Positions 23,927-33,778 of a stretch of 64,000 bases of DNA are shown piece after piece (the stretch's first letter is position 1; each line of letters starts with the position of its first letter). Location of the stretch: assembly GCF_022965805.1 (NCBI RefSeq), contig NC_133104.1:23804069-23868068 (forward strand), read 5' to 3'. This DNA is from Primulina eburnea (taxonomy: Eukaryota > Streptophyta > Magnoliopsida > Lamiales > Gesneriaceae). A program made the translations under genes and the position numbers. The notes beneath the pieces were generated by a model, which was given only the letters and a program-made list of their open reading frames with translations, ran no database searches and was not told the origin of the DNA.

Positions 23927-25345
23927 TTTTAGAAATGGGACCATCAATTAGTTTATCAAAAATAAAAACAATCGAATAAATGATATCATTGTCAATTAAA
24001 TGAGATTTTTCCCTTTTTTTAGCACATGATGGATTTGAACCTAGCATAGAGATGGAAGAGATCATATCATCGAGTCAAAATATTTTGATCTCCTACATGA
24101 GAGAGAGCATCACATCAAGTTAAAAAATTTGTTCAGAATAATCCATTTTGGGCGTCTTTGTATTAATTTTTAATGTGTAAAGAAAAGAAATAAAATTAAT
24201 GGAACATGAAAGTATGTGTACTGGATCAGTATAGTTGACAGCTTGTAAACCGACCCTAACCCAAAAGACTAAAGTTCTCAAATTTATTCCTCACATAACA
24301 TTTGATCGTCAAATTAAATTTCATAAGTTGGAGATAAAATCCTAAACGATTCTAATGTTACAAGTTGCTATTACATGATATAATTATCCGTAGGTGTTTT
24401 AGTCACTCCATAAATATGTTGCTGTTACATGATAAAATTGTCCGTAAATTTAAGAAGCCATGTAATCTCGACGAACACATCTTAATCCAGTATACAATAT
24501 GTGTACATTATATGAATAATTAGTAACACGTATGAAGTTGTCATTATCATCTTATAATGACATTAACAAATGTCAGGAAGTTTAAGACGACATTGGAATA
24601 GATGACATTTGTTGGAGGTGTCACTAAAACTTAAATGTCACTAAATATTGAATATGATGACATTTATGAATGTCACCATAAGTATTTATTCTTGTAGTGC
24701 AATGACCATTTTATTGATATTAACCCAATGATTTCCTTTATCAGGTCATTTCTTTCTCAGAATCCAAAAAATTAGATAACTTTTAAGTGAGATGATTTTA
24801 TAAACTTGTTTTTTTAGGTTAATTTAGTAATCAAGTGCCAACAAAGATGTCCAGAAAAAAGCCGAAAGACAAGTGTTGGGAACTTGGAGGAAGCCGTAAA
24901 AATTCCCTACATATGACATTATTTGACTAATTTCATCTAAATTTTTGATTGGATTAATTGCATGCTCCGTCTTTGTGAAATTTTGATATGGTTAAAAACC
25001 CTCATATGAAAAAAAAAAAAAAAAAAACTATAAACTTCTTATGTCACGTACATATTTTCAGGAATACGTGTGCTCAAGAATAAAAAACAATCAGAATTTT
25101 AAACAATCCCGAAATTTCAGTGTGTAGGCTGCAAACGAGGGAAACTGCATTTGCGATTTTGGTTAAAACAGAAAAAAATGGCAAAACTATTTTTAGAACC
25201 ATATGTTTAAAATTACAAGTACATGTATCCCATTCGTATTTAATTAACTTTCATGGGATTTATTTATGCTATTGATTTAAGAAAACTCCTGAAAAACTAT
25301 TAATTTGACATAAAAGATTTTTAGAGAAAACTAAATCAAAAGCAA
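23927..25345. other. AT-rich spacer without recognisable genes
   Basis: Beyond the truncated gypsy LTR there are only short open frames, an A-homopolymer near 25010-25027 and the CACTA-like end listed separately. I see no conserved protein and no tRNA- or rRNA-like sequence. Confidence 0.6.
24545..24699. mobile_element. CACTA-like transposon terminus
   Basis: The segment ends TATTTATTCTTGTAGTG, the inverse of the common CACTACAAGAA terminus of plant CACTA elements. Just inside are several direct and inverted AAATGTCA/TGACATTT words, as in CACTA subterminal repeats. I could not find the opposite terminus, so this is probably a remnant. Confidence 0.5.
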
Positions 25346-25678
25346 TTAAAGAGAACAAAAGAAGCACATATTAATTTCATGGGCAATGGATATTTGAACA
25401 AGAACCAACGGAAAAGTATAATTCCCATTCTCCAAATCATCCTTATTTTCCTCAAATTTAAATCTCTCTTCGGGCTTTTTCCAGAAAAACTTGGCAAGAA
25501 CACTCACGCCATCAACCCACTGCATGGATAACATGTGCGACATAGCGAAGCAAATATATATACAGACAAATTCTGAGCAAAGGGACGACAAAAAACAACA
25601 TAATTGTCCCCGAAATCTGCCCAACCTCTCTGTAATGTCTTCTTCTGTCAAGCCCAGTACCAGTATCCATTCCACCAC
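25346..25678 (-). other. Unassigned open frame, possible host exon fragment
   Basis: A 110-residue minus-strand frame rich in acidic and hydrophobic residues, with segments 'GLTEEDITERLGRF' and 'KPEERFKFEENKDDLENG' that do not look like retroelement protein. The frame stays open upstream to about 25701. There the sequence changes to a copia LTR remnant whose end (TGTAAGAATT on the plus strand) lies at 25703. An alternative is a GT-AG intron at 25702-25772 on the minus strand, which would join this frame to sequence in the LTR remnant. I do not recognise the protein. It may be a piece of a host gene broken by the copia, or chance. Confidence 0.25.
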
Positions 25679-25702
25679 AAAATTCTGTGCATAAACTTCA
25701 CC

Positions 25703-25824
25703 TGTAAGAATTTATTTATGTTTAAACTTAATAATATGATACTGAAGAGGTAAAAAAGAGATCGAGCGATACCTCCAACCATTGAATATGATGAACAACT
25801 TGAACACCATCTTGAATTTCTTCT
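25703..25824 (-). repeat. Copia LTR remnant, left of the Sirevirus-like insertion
   Basis: The sequence continues across the Sirevirus-like element to 52605, where a TATA box and a copia RNase H remnant follow on the minus strand. The last five bases, CTTCT (25820-25824), are the target duplication. Confidence 0.55.
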
Positions 25825-26588
25825 TGAAAGGAATTTTATTCCTTGATATATTTTCCGTTTTTATTTTTGATAGACATAAGGATAATCTTGAAATCAACAT
25901 GTGATACAAGACTATATTTGATATGATATTATAGTATCTTTATGATATGATATCACAATATCTTTAAGATATTATCCTTGTTTTAAAAAAAGTTTGTTTC
26001 CTAATGAAATTGCTTTTTGTCTAGGTTAAATAGGACTTAAAGAAGGAAAACGGCGAGTGGAGAGGCAAACACAACAATCACGGAGAGATGAAGTATTTAC
26101 TGAGAATCCTTTGATATCGCAGCAAGCTTGTGCCGTTGAAAAAGTGTTTCTGTGATGTACTAACAATAGCCGAAGACAACACCTAATTATTGTTTTAATT
26201 AGTGTGTTGATTTTTGAAGACTTTTCATTTCTCAGTTGATGCATCCTATGTATTTTGGCTATACGGTTTGTTAGAGGTTTAGGATGCAGTTTGTTACTCG
26301 CCTTTATAAGGTAGTTGTTTGATTCTTTCACTAGTATTGGTTTTTGTAAACTTACAAGTTTTTCTTGTGAATTATTTTGTCCTGAGGTACCGCACAAGTA
26401 TTTGATACTTGTGCATAATTTATATCTCGTCTCTCGTATTAGTATAATTCAAGTTGTGTGTTAATTTTTTAAACTGTAACTTCCGCTGCATGTTGTCGTG
26501 GGTGTTACAACACCTCGCACAACACCTACATACTGATTCACACAACATTCACCCTCATCACTCTCACACTGTGGGAACAGAACTTTCA
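25825..26588 (+). repeat. 5' LTR of the Sirevirus-like element (764 bp)
   Basis: Starts TGAAAGG and ends CTTTCA, next to the primer site. It carries one compound dyad with core GGTGTTACAACACC at 26501-26514. Relative to the 3' LTR it lacks about 13 bp near 25871. Confidence 0.92.
26501..26514. repeat. Dyad core GGTGTTACAACACC in the 5' LTR
   Basis: A perfect inverted repeat, flanked by GTTGT at 26492-26496 and ACAACACC at 26519-26526. It is one of about ten such compound dyads in the element. Confidence 0.85.
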
Positions 26589-26590
26589 AT

Positions 26591-26603
26591 TGGTATCAGA
26601 GCC
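26591..26603 (+). other. Primer-binding site of the Sirevirus-like element
   Basis: TGGTATCAGAGCC, complementary to initiator methionine tRNA, begins two bases after the 5' LTR. Confidence 0.93.
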
Positions 26604-26621
26604 TCCACTTGACGCTACTAA

Positions 26622-27116
26622 GTGAGATCCTGTTTTGTTTTGTTTTCACAGAAAAAAAAGGAAGCATCAACAAACACTGTGTTTAGACCTCCCGTGTTAG
26701 ACGGATCAAAATATGCATTGTGGAAAGTAAAGATGAGGGTCTTTATAAAATTTATTGAAGAAAGAGCTTGGCTACGCGTACTTGATGGTTGGAGCCCACC
26801 AAAAATCGAGGATACTGATGGAGACACTCGGCTCAAACCTGAAAGTACATGGACAATCAATGAAGTGCAAACTTCAAATTTTAACTCTAAGGCTCTCAAT
26901 GCTATATTTTCATCTGTTAACACAAGGATGTTTAACTTAATCACCAATTGTGTCTGTGCCAAAGAAGCTTGGGATATACTTCAGAAACATTGTGAAGGAT
27001 CCGAGAGCGTGCGTAAAACTAGGCTAAGGATGGTGACATCAAAATTTGAAAGCTTGAGGATGGAGGACAAGGAGTCTATTCTTGAGTATGATAGCCGTTT
27101 GAGACAACTTTTCTAA
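26622..27116 (+). CDS. Sirevirus-like gag, N-terminal capsid part
   Basis: The frame encodes the copia capsid fold: 'FRPPVLDGSKYALWKVKMRVFI' near the start, then 'WTINEVQTSNFNSKALNAIFSSV', 'AKEAWDILQKHCEGSESVR' and 'KFESLRMEDKESILEYDSRLRQL'. These are the successive blocks of the UBN2/retrotran_gag family. No ATG precedes the domain, so the true start is lost or non-AUG. It ends prematurely at 27116 through one extra T in CTTTTCTAATG. The next frame, at 27142, continues the same protein. Gag would assemble the particle in the cytoplasm. Confidence 0.85.
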   Translation: MRSCFVLFSQKKKEASTNTVFRPPVLDGSKYALWKVKMRVFIKFIEERAWLRVLDGWSPPKIEDTDGDTRLKPESTWTINEVQTSNFNSKALNAIFSSVNTRMFNLITNCVCAKEAWDILQKHCEGSESVRKTRLRMVTSKFESLRMEDKESILEYDSRLRQLF

Positions 27117-27141
27117 TGAAGCTCACAGTCTCGGAGATCCC

Positions 27142-27819
27142 ATGCCCAATGAAAGATTGGTGAACAAAGTTTTAAGATCTCTTCCTGAGAGATTTAATGT
27201 CAAAGTGTGTGCAATTGAAGAATCTAAAGACACTTCAAAAATCAATCTGGATGAATTAATGAGTTCTCTCAGAACCTTTGAGATGAACCTCGATTTACAA
27301 AGGAAGGATAAAGGGAAGACAATAGCCCTTGAAGCCTCAACAGAATCTCATGATGAAATCCTTCAAATATCTAAAGAGGTGAATGAGTCTGATTTAGGTG
27401 AAGAATCGATCTCTCTAATTACTAAGAAATTTGGTGATTACCTGAAGACTATGAGAGAGAAGAAGAAAATTGGACAAACATCAGTGTTGCCCAATATCAC
27501 CACTTCTGCAAAAGCTCAAAAGTTTACTCCTATGAAAGGACAATTTCGAACAAGGAATGAACTGCAAATCCAATCAACTGCTAGAAATCTGGATTCAGTG
27601 AAATGTAGAGAGTGTTCTGGATTTGGACATTATGCCAATGAGTGTGCCAATCGACTTCGAAGAAACAAAGGCATGACTTTCTCTTTGAGTGATGAAGAGT
27701 CTGATGATGATCAAGAATCAAATGAATCTGAAAAACACACATCGTTGTCTGCTGTGATCAAGGAGAAATGTTTAATGCAAATCAATCCTTTGGGTGTTGC
27801 CACAGGTGTTGCAATGTAG
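27142..27819 (+). CDS. Sirevirus-like gag, C-terminal part with zinc knuckle
   Basis: It continues the capsid after the frameshift ('LVNKVLRSLPERFNVKVCAIEES', 'LDELMSSLRTFEMNLD'). It then has an acidic, coiled-coil-prone region and a CCHC knuckle CRECSGFGHYANEC at about residues 154-167, followed by an acidic 'SDEESDDDQESNESE' tract. The stop at 27819 comes from gypsy 1. The host frame reaches the duplication TGCAA at 27810-27814 and stays open at 35093 on the other side. So insertion of gypsy 1, not point decay, interrupts gag here. Confidence 0.85.
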   Translation: MPNERLVNKVLRSLPERFNVKVCAIEESKDTSKINLDELMSSLRTFEMNLDLQRKDKGKTIALEASTESHDEILQISKEVNESDLGEESISLITKKFGDYLKTMREKKKIGQTSVLPNITTSAKAQKFTPMKGQFRTRNELQIQSTARNLDSVKCRECSGFGHYANECANRLRRNKGMTFSLSDEESDDDQESNESEKHTSLSAVIKEKCLMQINPLGVATGVAM

Positions 27820-28728
27820 TGACCCGTTCCAGAATCACCTACTAATCAGAACTTAAGCATGCAAAATTTAACATTTAAACTGAATCAGGTAAACAGCGGA
27901 AAAACAGTAATACAACCCAATCGAATCTGTAAGTACAAAATACTTAAACAACCAGATCGAACTAAATTCCAAGAACAAATACCAATAACTACAAGTCAAC
28001 CTCTGCCAGCTCCCTGTCCACTCCCTCCTGGACCGCCCAACCTGAGACCTGCCCCATCGAATAGGGTGTCCAAAACAGAGATAAACCGAGGACGTGAGCA
28101 TAAAACGCTCAGCACCGAAAGCATGAGTATACAAGACTATGACATGCATGTATGCAAAATGTACTGGATACCAGGATCTGGGTATATCGAAATACTGCTC
28201 AGGTAAATGACGTCAAGGTATGTAGCACTCTGCGCCGTCGCACCACGAGGTGGCTCCCATACCAAAATAAACCTGTGGATATACCGGTGACCTGACCACC
28301 GTCGGCCAACGGGGTCCAACCATCCACAACAAACGAGGGCTGAGCACCCTCTCAACAGGCTATCTCAAAAATAGTCAGGCTCAACATGATTATGCAAATG
28401 CCGCATAATAAACCATGCATCATATGACAGATAATAATGCAACATATAAACATGCAACACATAGTAAAGCATACTCAATCCTGCTATCTCGGATAGTACT
28501 TTCGTACCTCAAACCAGTAGATCCTAGAAATCAGCCCTAGAATCAAGCCTGCGTCCGTAGTCAGCCCACTGATGCCGCTAGCTCCCAACTAAAGCACAGC
28601 TCCGCTACAAAACCAGTAGCTCCCCGCTAGTGCCTAAACCTCGGGAAAAGACTAGAAACCCATCAGAAACGACTAAAACGCTCTGGAACACTCGGAATTG
28701 GCGAGTAAAAAGTGAAGCCTCGCGCCTC

Positions 28729-28736
28729 TATTTATA
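28729..28736 (-). promoter_or_regulatory. TATA box of the gypsy 1 LTR
   Basis: On the minus strand the sequence is TCTATAAATAGAGG. It lies immediately downstream of the dyad/G-box cluster, about 390 bp into the LTR, the usual place for the RNA polymerase II core promoter. The 5' LTR has the same sequence at 34693-34700. Confidence 0.75.
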
Positions 28737-28744
28737 GACAACGA

Positions 28745-29067
28745 TCGGACGATCCGATCCTCTTCGGACGATCCGATCCACTTCGGACGATCCGAACCCT
28801 GTACCCTTCGGACCTTCCGAACCCTTATCGGACGATCCGAACCTTGCATGTCTTCCACGTGTCCAGACACCTGTCTTCGGACGATCCGAACCCTGATCGG
28901 ACGATCCGAACTCTGCATGTCTTCCACGTGTCCAGCCACCTGTCTTCGGACGATCCGAACCCTGATCGGACGATCCGAACTCTGCATGTCTTCCACGTGT
29001 CCAGCCACCTGTCTTCGGACGATCCGAACCCTCTTCGGACGATCCGAACCCGGTTCGGTCCTTCCGA
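28745..29067. repeat. Cluster of TCGGACGATCCGA dyads with CACGTG boxes (U3 of gypsy 1)
   Basis: Ten copies of TCGGACGATCCGA start at 28745, 28764, 28783, 28828, 28877, 28897, 28946, 28966, 29015 and 29035. Two variants with centre CCTTC lie at 28808 and 29055. Start spacings are mostly 19-20 or 49 bp within a 69-bp repeat. CACGTG occurs at 28856, 28925 and 28994 in a CCACGTGTCC context. On the minus strand that reads GGACACGTGG, a good match to the G-box/ABRE recognised by plant bZIP factors. Confidence 0.9.
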
Positions 29068-29125
29068 TCCCACCGAAATATAATTAATCCAATAATTAAC
29101 TCAAATTAGGCATCGGGATACTACA

Positions 29126-29151
29126 TTCTCCCCCTCTAAAAAGGATTTCGT
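29126..29151 (-). other. Polypurine tract of gypsy 1
   Basis: On the minus strand TTTTTAGAGGGGGAGAA directly precedes the 3' LTR. It is the expected plus-strand primer. Confidence 0.85.
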
Positions 29152-29264
29152 CCGCGAAATCGAGTCTGAAGAATGACAATTCTGAACAATAATACATTCA
29201 ACTTAAGAATGAATTACAACTGAAAGTACAACTGAAATTACAATCCTAACTGAAAATACTACAA

Positions 29265-30578
29265 CTAGAACAACTCTGGATGCTCTGACCGCATGCGACT
29301 CTCTAGTTCCCAAGTTGCTTCTTCAGTACCTCGGCGCTGCCACTGCACTAAGACAAGAGGAATAGTCTTATTCCGCAGTACCTTATCCTTCCGGTCTAAG
29401 ATCGAAACCGGTCTTTCCACAAAAAACAAATCCGGATTCAGCTGAACTTCTGTCGGATGCAAAACATGAGACTCATCCGCTACGTATCGTCTCAACAAGG
29501 ACACATGAAACACATTGTGAACACTAGACAGATACGGTGGCAAAGCTAATCTGTAGGCCAAATCTCCCACACATTCTAAGATCTCAAAAGGACCAATGAA
29601 TCTCGGAGATAGCTTACCTTTGAGTCCAAATCTCAGAATCCTCCGAAAAGGTGATACCTTGAGAAACACTTTCTCGCCTGCATCAAAATGAAGAGGTCTG
29701 CGCTTGGAGTTCGCATAACTCGCTTGTCGATCCTGAGCAGTCTTAATCCGCTGTTTGATCACAAGAACTTTGTCCATGGCCTGCTGAATCAATTCTGGAC
29801 CCTCGACCTGTCGTTCTCCGACTTCTTCCCAGAACAGAGGAGTACGACAACGTCGACCATACAATGCTTCAAACGGAGACATACCAATACTCCTATGAAA
29901 ATTGTTGTTGTATGCAAACTCTATCAGCGGCAGATGATCCTGCCAAGCTGGCCCGAAATCCATCACACAAGATCTCAACATATCCTCAAGAGTACGAATA
30001 GTCCTCTCTGACTGACCGTCAGTCTCTGGGTGATATGCAGTACTCAAACTCAAGGTAGTGCCCAAAGCTTGCTGAAAGCTGCCCCAAAATCTAGATGTAA
30101 ATCGAGGATCTCTGTCACTAACGATACTCACGGGCAGACCATGAAACCGTACAATCTCCTGAATGTACAACCGTGCCATCCGATCGAAAGTGAAATCTCT
30201 GTTATATGGAAGAAAATGGGCAGACTTAGTAAGCCGATCCACTACCACCCAGATAGCATCTCTATTCCCCACAGACATAGGCAAGTGAGTCACGAAGTCC
30301 ATCGTGATATGTTCCCACTTCCACTCCGGAATAGGAAGATTCTGCAACAAACCTCCAGGTCGTCGATACTCAGCCTTCACCTGCTGACAGACTAGGCACT
30401 TGGAGACATACTGATAAACATTACGTTTCATACCTTTCCACCAAAATCGAGTCCTCAAATCCTTATACATCTTGTTGCTCCCTGGATGAACACTCAACTT
30501 GCTACGATGAGCCTGGGACAAAATCTCCTCCCTCAAAGTGTCATCTTCCGGTACAACAACACGACCAGATAAGCACAA
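29265..30578 (-). CDS. Gypsy 1 pol C-terminal part: integrase with chromodomain-like tail
   Basis: The 437-residue frame starts after an in-frame stop. It carries the HHCC zinc site ('HRSKLSVHPG' ... 'CLVCQQVKAE', residues about 25-70). The catalytic core has D at 'ITMDFVTHLP', D at '[13 protein letters not shown]' and E at '[15 protein letters not shown]'. The GPY/F-type block is 'GLKGKLSPRFIGPFEIL', and 'FHVSLLRRYV' follows. The tail 'TIPLVLVQWQRRGTEEATWELE' resembles the chromodomain remnant of Tekay/Del chromoviruses. In chromoviruses this tail is thought to steer integration to marked chromatin. The frame is intact to its natural end. Confidence 0.92.
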   Translation of the reverse strand: MCLSGRVVVPEDDTLREEILSQAHRSKLSVHPGSNKMYKDLRTRFWWKGMKRNVYQYVSKCLVCQQVKAEYRRPGGLLQNLPIPEWKWEHITMDFVTHLPMSVGNRDAIWVVVDRLTKSAHFLPYNRDFTFDRMARLYIQEIVRFHGLPVSIVSDRDPRFTSRFWGSFQQALGTTLSLSTAYHPETDGQSERTIRTLEDMLRSCVMDFGPAWQDHLPLIEFAYNNNFHRSIGMSPFEALYGRRCRTPLFWEEVGERQVEGPELIQQAMDKVLVIKQRIKTAQDRQASYANSKRRPLHFDAGEKVFLKVSPFRRILRFGLKGKLSPRFIGPFEILECVGDLAYRLALPPYLSSVHNVFHVSLLRRYVADESHVLHPTEVQLNPDLFFVERPVSILDRKDKVLRNKTIPLVLVQWQRRGTEEATWELESRMRSEHPELF

Positions 30579-30617
30579 AAGACCCTCGGACTGATAGTGG
30601 AATCCAGAAGTATTATC

Positions 30618-31106
30618 TCAATCAGCTAACCGAGCTAATTTCTGAACCTTAGAATCAGACATCTGAGCATCTCTAATCCGAGAATACAAAACTGGCTCGG
30701 ACAAAATAGTAGCTATACGGATACTCTCTGTTCCCTTCCGATGCTTACAATTGAATCCCATCGAACAGAAATCCTGAATAATTCCAGATACAGCACAAGT
30801 CTGAAGAGCAGACAATCTCATCTTGCGACTAAGAGCATCGGCCGTGAGATTCGCAGATCCTGGATGATACTTGATCTCACAATCGTAATCCTTGAGTAGA
30901 TCCATCCAACGACGCTGACGCATGTTCAACTCAGCCTGAGTGAACAGATACTTCAAACTCTTATGATCAGTGAAGATCTCAAATCGCTCACCATACAGAT
31001 AATGGCGCCAGATTTTCAAAGCAAAAACGATCGCTGCTAATTCCAGATCATGAACAGGATAGTTTTCTTCATGAGGCTTTAACTGTCTCGACGCATAAGC
31101 AATCAC
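30618..31106 (-). CDS. Gypsy 1 pol middle part: RNase H
   Basis: The 162-residue frame holds the second half of Ty3-type RNase H: '[36 protein letters not shown]', '[14 protein letters not shown]', '[31 protein letters not shown]'. It is separated from the upstream frame by a TAG in place of a glutamine codon (near 31110), and from integrase by a TGA near 30615. Reading resumes in the same frame on both sides, so these are single nonsense changes rather than frameshifts. Confidence 0.9.
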   Translation of the reverse strand: MIAYASRQLKPHEENYPVHDLELAAIVFALKIWRHYLYGERFEIFTDHKSLKYLFTQAELNMRQRRWMDLLKDYDCEIKYHPGSANLTADALSRKMRLSALQTCAVSGIIQDFCSMGFNCKHRKGTESIRIATILSEPVLYSRIRDAQMSDSKVQKLARLAD

Positions 31107-31115
31107 ATGCTCATT

Positions 31116-33548
31116 CTACATCAGAACACACCCTAGTCCCTGTAAAGAGGCATCGGTGTAAACACTGAAACCACCAGATCCAGACGGTAAAGTCAAAACA
31201 GGCGCAGATGTCAAACGTCTGCGAAGTTCCAAGAAACTCTCTTCGCACTCTGATGTCCATTCAAATGAAACATCTTTCCGAGTGAGCTGAGTGAGTGGCT
31301 TAGCAATCTGAGAGAAGTTGACAATGAAACGGCGATAATACCCAGCCAATCCCAGAAAACTGCGGATCTCGGCTACTGTCGTCGGACGCGACCAGTTCAA
31401 TACCGCTTCCACCTTACTTGGGTCAACTGAAACTCCCTTGCTAGAAATGACATGACCAAGGAATACAACCCTGTCAATCCAAAACTCACATTTACTCAAC
31501 TTCGCATAAAGCTGATTCTCGCGAAGTGTCTGTAAAATAATCCTTAAGTGTTGTGCGTGTTCTTGCTGATCATGCGAATAGATTAAGATATCATCTATAA
31601 ACACCACAACAAACTTATCCAAGAATTCCCGAAAAACCCGATTCATCAGATCCATAAAAATTGCTGGTGCATTCGTCGCCCCAAAAGGCATAACCAGAAA
31701 CTCATAATGCCCATACCGGGTCCTGAATGCAGTCTTCGATATATCTCCCTGATGAACTCGAAGCTGATGATAACCAGACCTTAAATCAATTTTGGAATAC
31801 ACAGAGGTACCTTGCAGTTGATCAAATAAATCATCAATCCGTGGCAACGGATACTTATTCTTTATCGTCGCACGATTCAACTGCCGATAATCTATGCAGA
31901 GCCGCATAGAACCATCCTTCTTTTTGACAAAAAGAACTGGTGCTCCCCACGAGGACACACTGGGTCGAATATACCCCTTGTCAAGAAGATCCTGCAACTG
32001 CTGTTTCAATTCTTGCATCTCCGATGGAGCTAAACGATAAGGAGCTCTAGAGATTGGTGCCATGCCTGGCACTAAATCAATGCCGAAATCCACATCCCGA
32101 ACGGGAGGAAAACCAGGAATCTCCTCGGGAAAAACATCCGGAAAATCGCAAACCACTGGAATGTCACTGATACCGACACTATCTGCGGACGAATCAATAG
32201 CATAGATAAGGTAGCCTTCCCCGCCCGACTCTAAAGCACGACAGGCTTTCAGAGCAGAAACCACGGGCATCGGGGGTCGCGCTCCCTCTCCATAGAAAAA
32301 CCAACTGTCGCCCTCAACTGGACGAAACTGCACAAACTTCTGATAACAGTCCACAGTAGCTCTAAACACAGTCAGCACATCTATTCCCAGAATGCAATCA
32401 AAATCCTCCATCGCAAGAATCATCAAATTAGCAGTTAAAACATTACCCTCAAACTCTAGAGGACAACCCAAAACTAGACGTTTAGCTAACACCGAATGAC
32501 CCATCGGTGTGGAAACAGATACCACAACGCCCAAAGAAGTGAAGGGTAATGCATGACGCTTAGCAAATCTCGCAGATATGAATGAATGAGATGCACCAGT
32601 ATCAATGAGAACGTAAGCAGGTAATCCACATAATAAAAATAAACCTGCGATAACTCTCTCGTTCTCCTCAGCAGCCTGATCCTGGTTAAGAGCAAAGACC
32701 CGCCCTTGAGTACGCGGTCGGAGGTTAGAACCCTGAGTAGACTGTCCCTGCTGTGGCCTCTGATGAACTGAAGCCTGAGAACCAGATCCTGATCCTCCGC
32801 CCGTCTGTGGACAATCTCTCTTCATGTGGCCCATCTCACCGCACTTGTAACAAGCACCCGCAACCTTGCGACAACGCTCCGTCGGATGATCCTTCCCGCA
32901 GTGCTGACACGGGCCCCTCTTCTTCCCAAAATGGTGAACTCCTCCAGATCCAAAGGAAGAAGAAGTAGATCCAGCTTTCTTGAATGCTTGGGCGCGAGGA
33001 CCCAAAGAACTAGTAGGACGAGCAGACTGCATGGCTCGACCTCTCAGCAAACTGCCCTCAGCCTGGCGACAACGATTCACAAGGCCCTCATACGATGTCG
33101 GATCATCGCAGACAACAACCCGATCATAAATCTCCTGATTGAGGCCCTGAAGAAAATGGTTATACTTGGCACTAGCATTGTCACTGACATGCGGAACATA
33201 CGGAAGCAACTCAAAGAACTTCTGCTGATACTCATCAACAGACAAACTTCCCTGCTTCAGATTGATCAACTCAATCGCCTTGGTCTGCAGAAGAGCTGGC
33301 GGAAAGTAAAGCAACATGAAAGCGGCTCGGAAATCGGCCCAAAGAACTCGACCCTGTCGCTGAACTATCGGTGCAGAGGTAGACCTCCACCACTTGCGCG
33401 CACCACCCTCCAGCAAGAAATCAAGGGTATCAATCTGCTGCTCAGCCGAGCACTGAAAAGTCTTGAAGCAGCTCTCCATCCTCTCAAGCCAGTTCTCCGC
33501 AACATCCGGGGTCTCACCGCCTGAAAGAGGTTTCGGCCCCATCTGCAA
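31116..33548 (-). CDS. Gypsy 1 gag-protease-reverse transcriptase (810 aa)
   Basis: Domains in order: capsid ('[16 protein letters not shown]' to about residue 160); two zinc knuckles at about 213-247 ([13 protein letters not shown] and [14 protein letters not shown]); aspartic protease with DTGAS at about 316; reverse transcriptase at about 500-720 with '[15 protein letters not shown]' and the catalytic FIDDIL; then the first strand of RNase H ('[15 protein letters not shown]') at the end. Gag and pol are fused without a frame change, as usual in Tekay/Del. The chosen start lies about 230 bp after the primer site and gives a normal gag length. It ends at a single nonsense codon. Confidence 0.94.
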   Translation of the reverse strand: MQMGPKPLSGGETPDVAENWLERMESCFKTFQCSAEQQIDTLDFLLEGGARKWWRSTSAPIVQRQGRVLWADFRAAFMLLYFPPALLQTKAIELINLKQGSLSVDEYQQKFFELLPYVPHVSDNASAKYNHFLQGLNQEIYDRVVVCDDPTSYEGLVNRCRQAEGSLLRGRAMQSARPTSSLGPRAQAFKKAGSTSSSFGSGGVHHFGKKRGPCQHCGKDHPTERCRKVAGACYKCGEMGHMKRDCPQTGGGSGSGSQASVHQRPQQGQSTQGSNLRPRTQGRVFALNQDQAAEENERVIAGLFLLCGLPAYVLIDTGASHSFISARFAKRHALPFTSLGVVVSVSTPMGHSVLAKRLVLGCPLEFEGNVLTANLMILAMEDFDCILGIDVLTVFRATVDCYQKFVQFRPVEGDSWFFYGEGARPPMPVVSALKACRALESGGEGYLIYAIDSSADSVGISDIPVVCDFPDVFPEEIPGFPPVRDVDFGIDLVPGMAPISRAPYRLAPSEMQELKQQLQDLLDKGYIRPSVSSWGAPVLFVKKKDGSMRLCIDYRQLNRATIKNKYPLPRIDDLFDQLQGTSVYSKIDLRSGYHQLRVHQGDISKTAFRTRYGHYEFLVMPFGATNAPAIFMDLMNRVFREFLDKFVVVFIDDILIYSHDQQEHAQHLRIILQTLRENQLYAKLSKCEFWIDRVVFLGHVISSKGVSVDPSKVEAVLNWSRPTTVAEIRSFLGLAGYYRRFIVNFSQIAKPLTQLTRKDVSFEWTSECEESFLELRRRLTSAPVLTLPSGSGGFSVYTDASLQGLGCVLM

Positions 33549-33761
33549 GAATCAATGCATACTAAAACTCCGAGGCTCATCACGACGGTATTGACGACGT
33601 TCTCGATGCTCTCGACGACGCTCCCGATCGTCGCGGTCTCCCCAGCATCCAACGCTGCCATGACTACTAGCATCGTCGTCAAAACCAGACATCTTTTAGC
33701 TACAAAAGTTACCAGAGATTAAACCCAAAAGAACAGTTCTAAATCCCAAAATCTTAATGCA

Positions 33762-33775
33762 TGCTCTGATAACAT
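33762..33775 (-). other. Primer-binding site of gypsy 1
   Basis: On the minus strand the 5' LTR is followed by TTTA and then TGTTATCAGAGCAT, a methionine-tRNA-type site with one mismatch to TGGTATCAGAGC. Confidence 0.75.
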
Positions 33776-33778
33776 AAA

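Larger units (their letters stand above)
27815..29125 (-). repeat. 3' LTR of gypsy 1 (1311 bp)
   Basis: On the plus strand TGTAGTGACCCG ... GATACTACA. On the minus strand the U3 part (29125 down to about 28740) carries the dyad cluster and CACGTG boxes, followed by a TATA box at 28729-28736. Confidence 0.94.

Noticed and set aside
26026..26397. 123-residue minus-strand frame repeated at 51966-52337
   Set aside because: Lies in both LTRs of the Sirevirus-like element on the antisense strand; similarity follows from LTR identity.
26591..26603. tRNA gene fragment (TGGTATCAGAGCC)
   Set aside because: It is the retroelement primer-binding site complementary to methionine tRNA; no cloverleaf around it. 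The same applies at 16689 and 40477.
28673..29087. Open frames on both strands with repeated 'RTIRTL' or 'RVRIVR' segments
   Set aside because: They translate the TCGGACGATCCGA array in the LTR; the same frames recur at 34676-35045 because the LTRs are copies.
31727..31909. Plus-strand frames opposite gypsy 1 pol (also 32826-33524, 232 residues)
   Set aside because: Antisense shadows of a well-supported minus-strand polyprotein.
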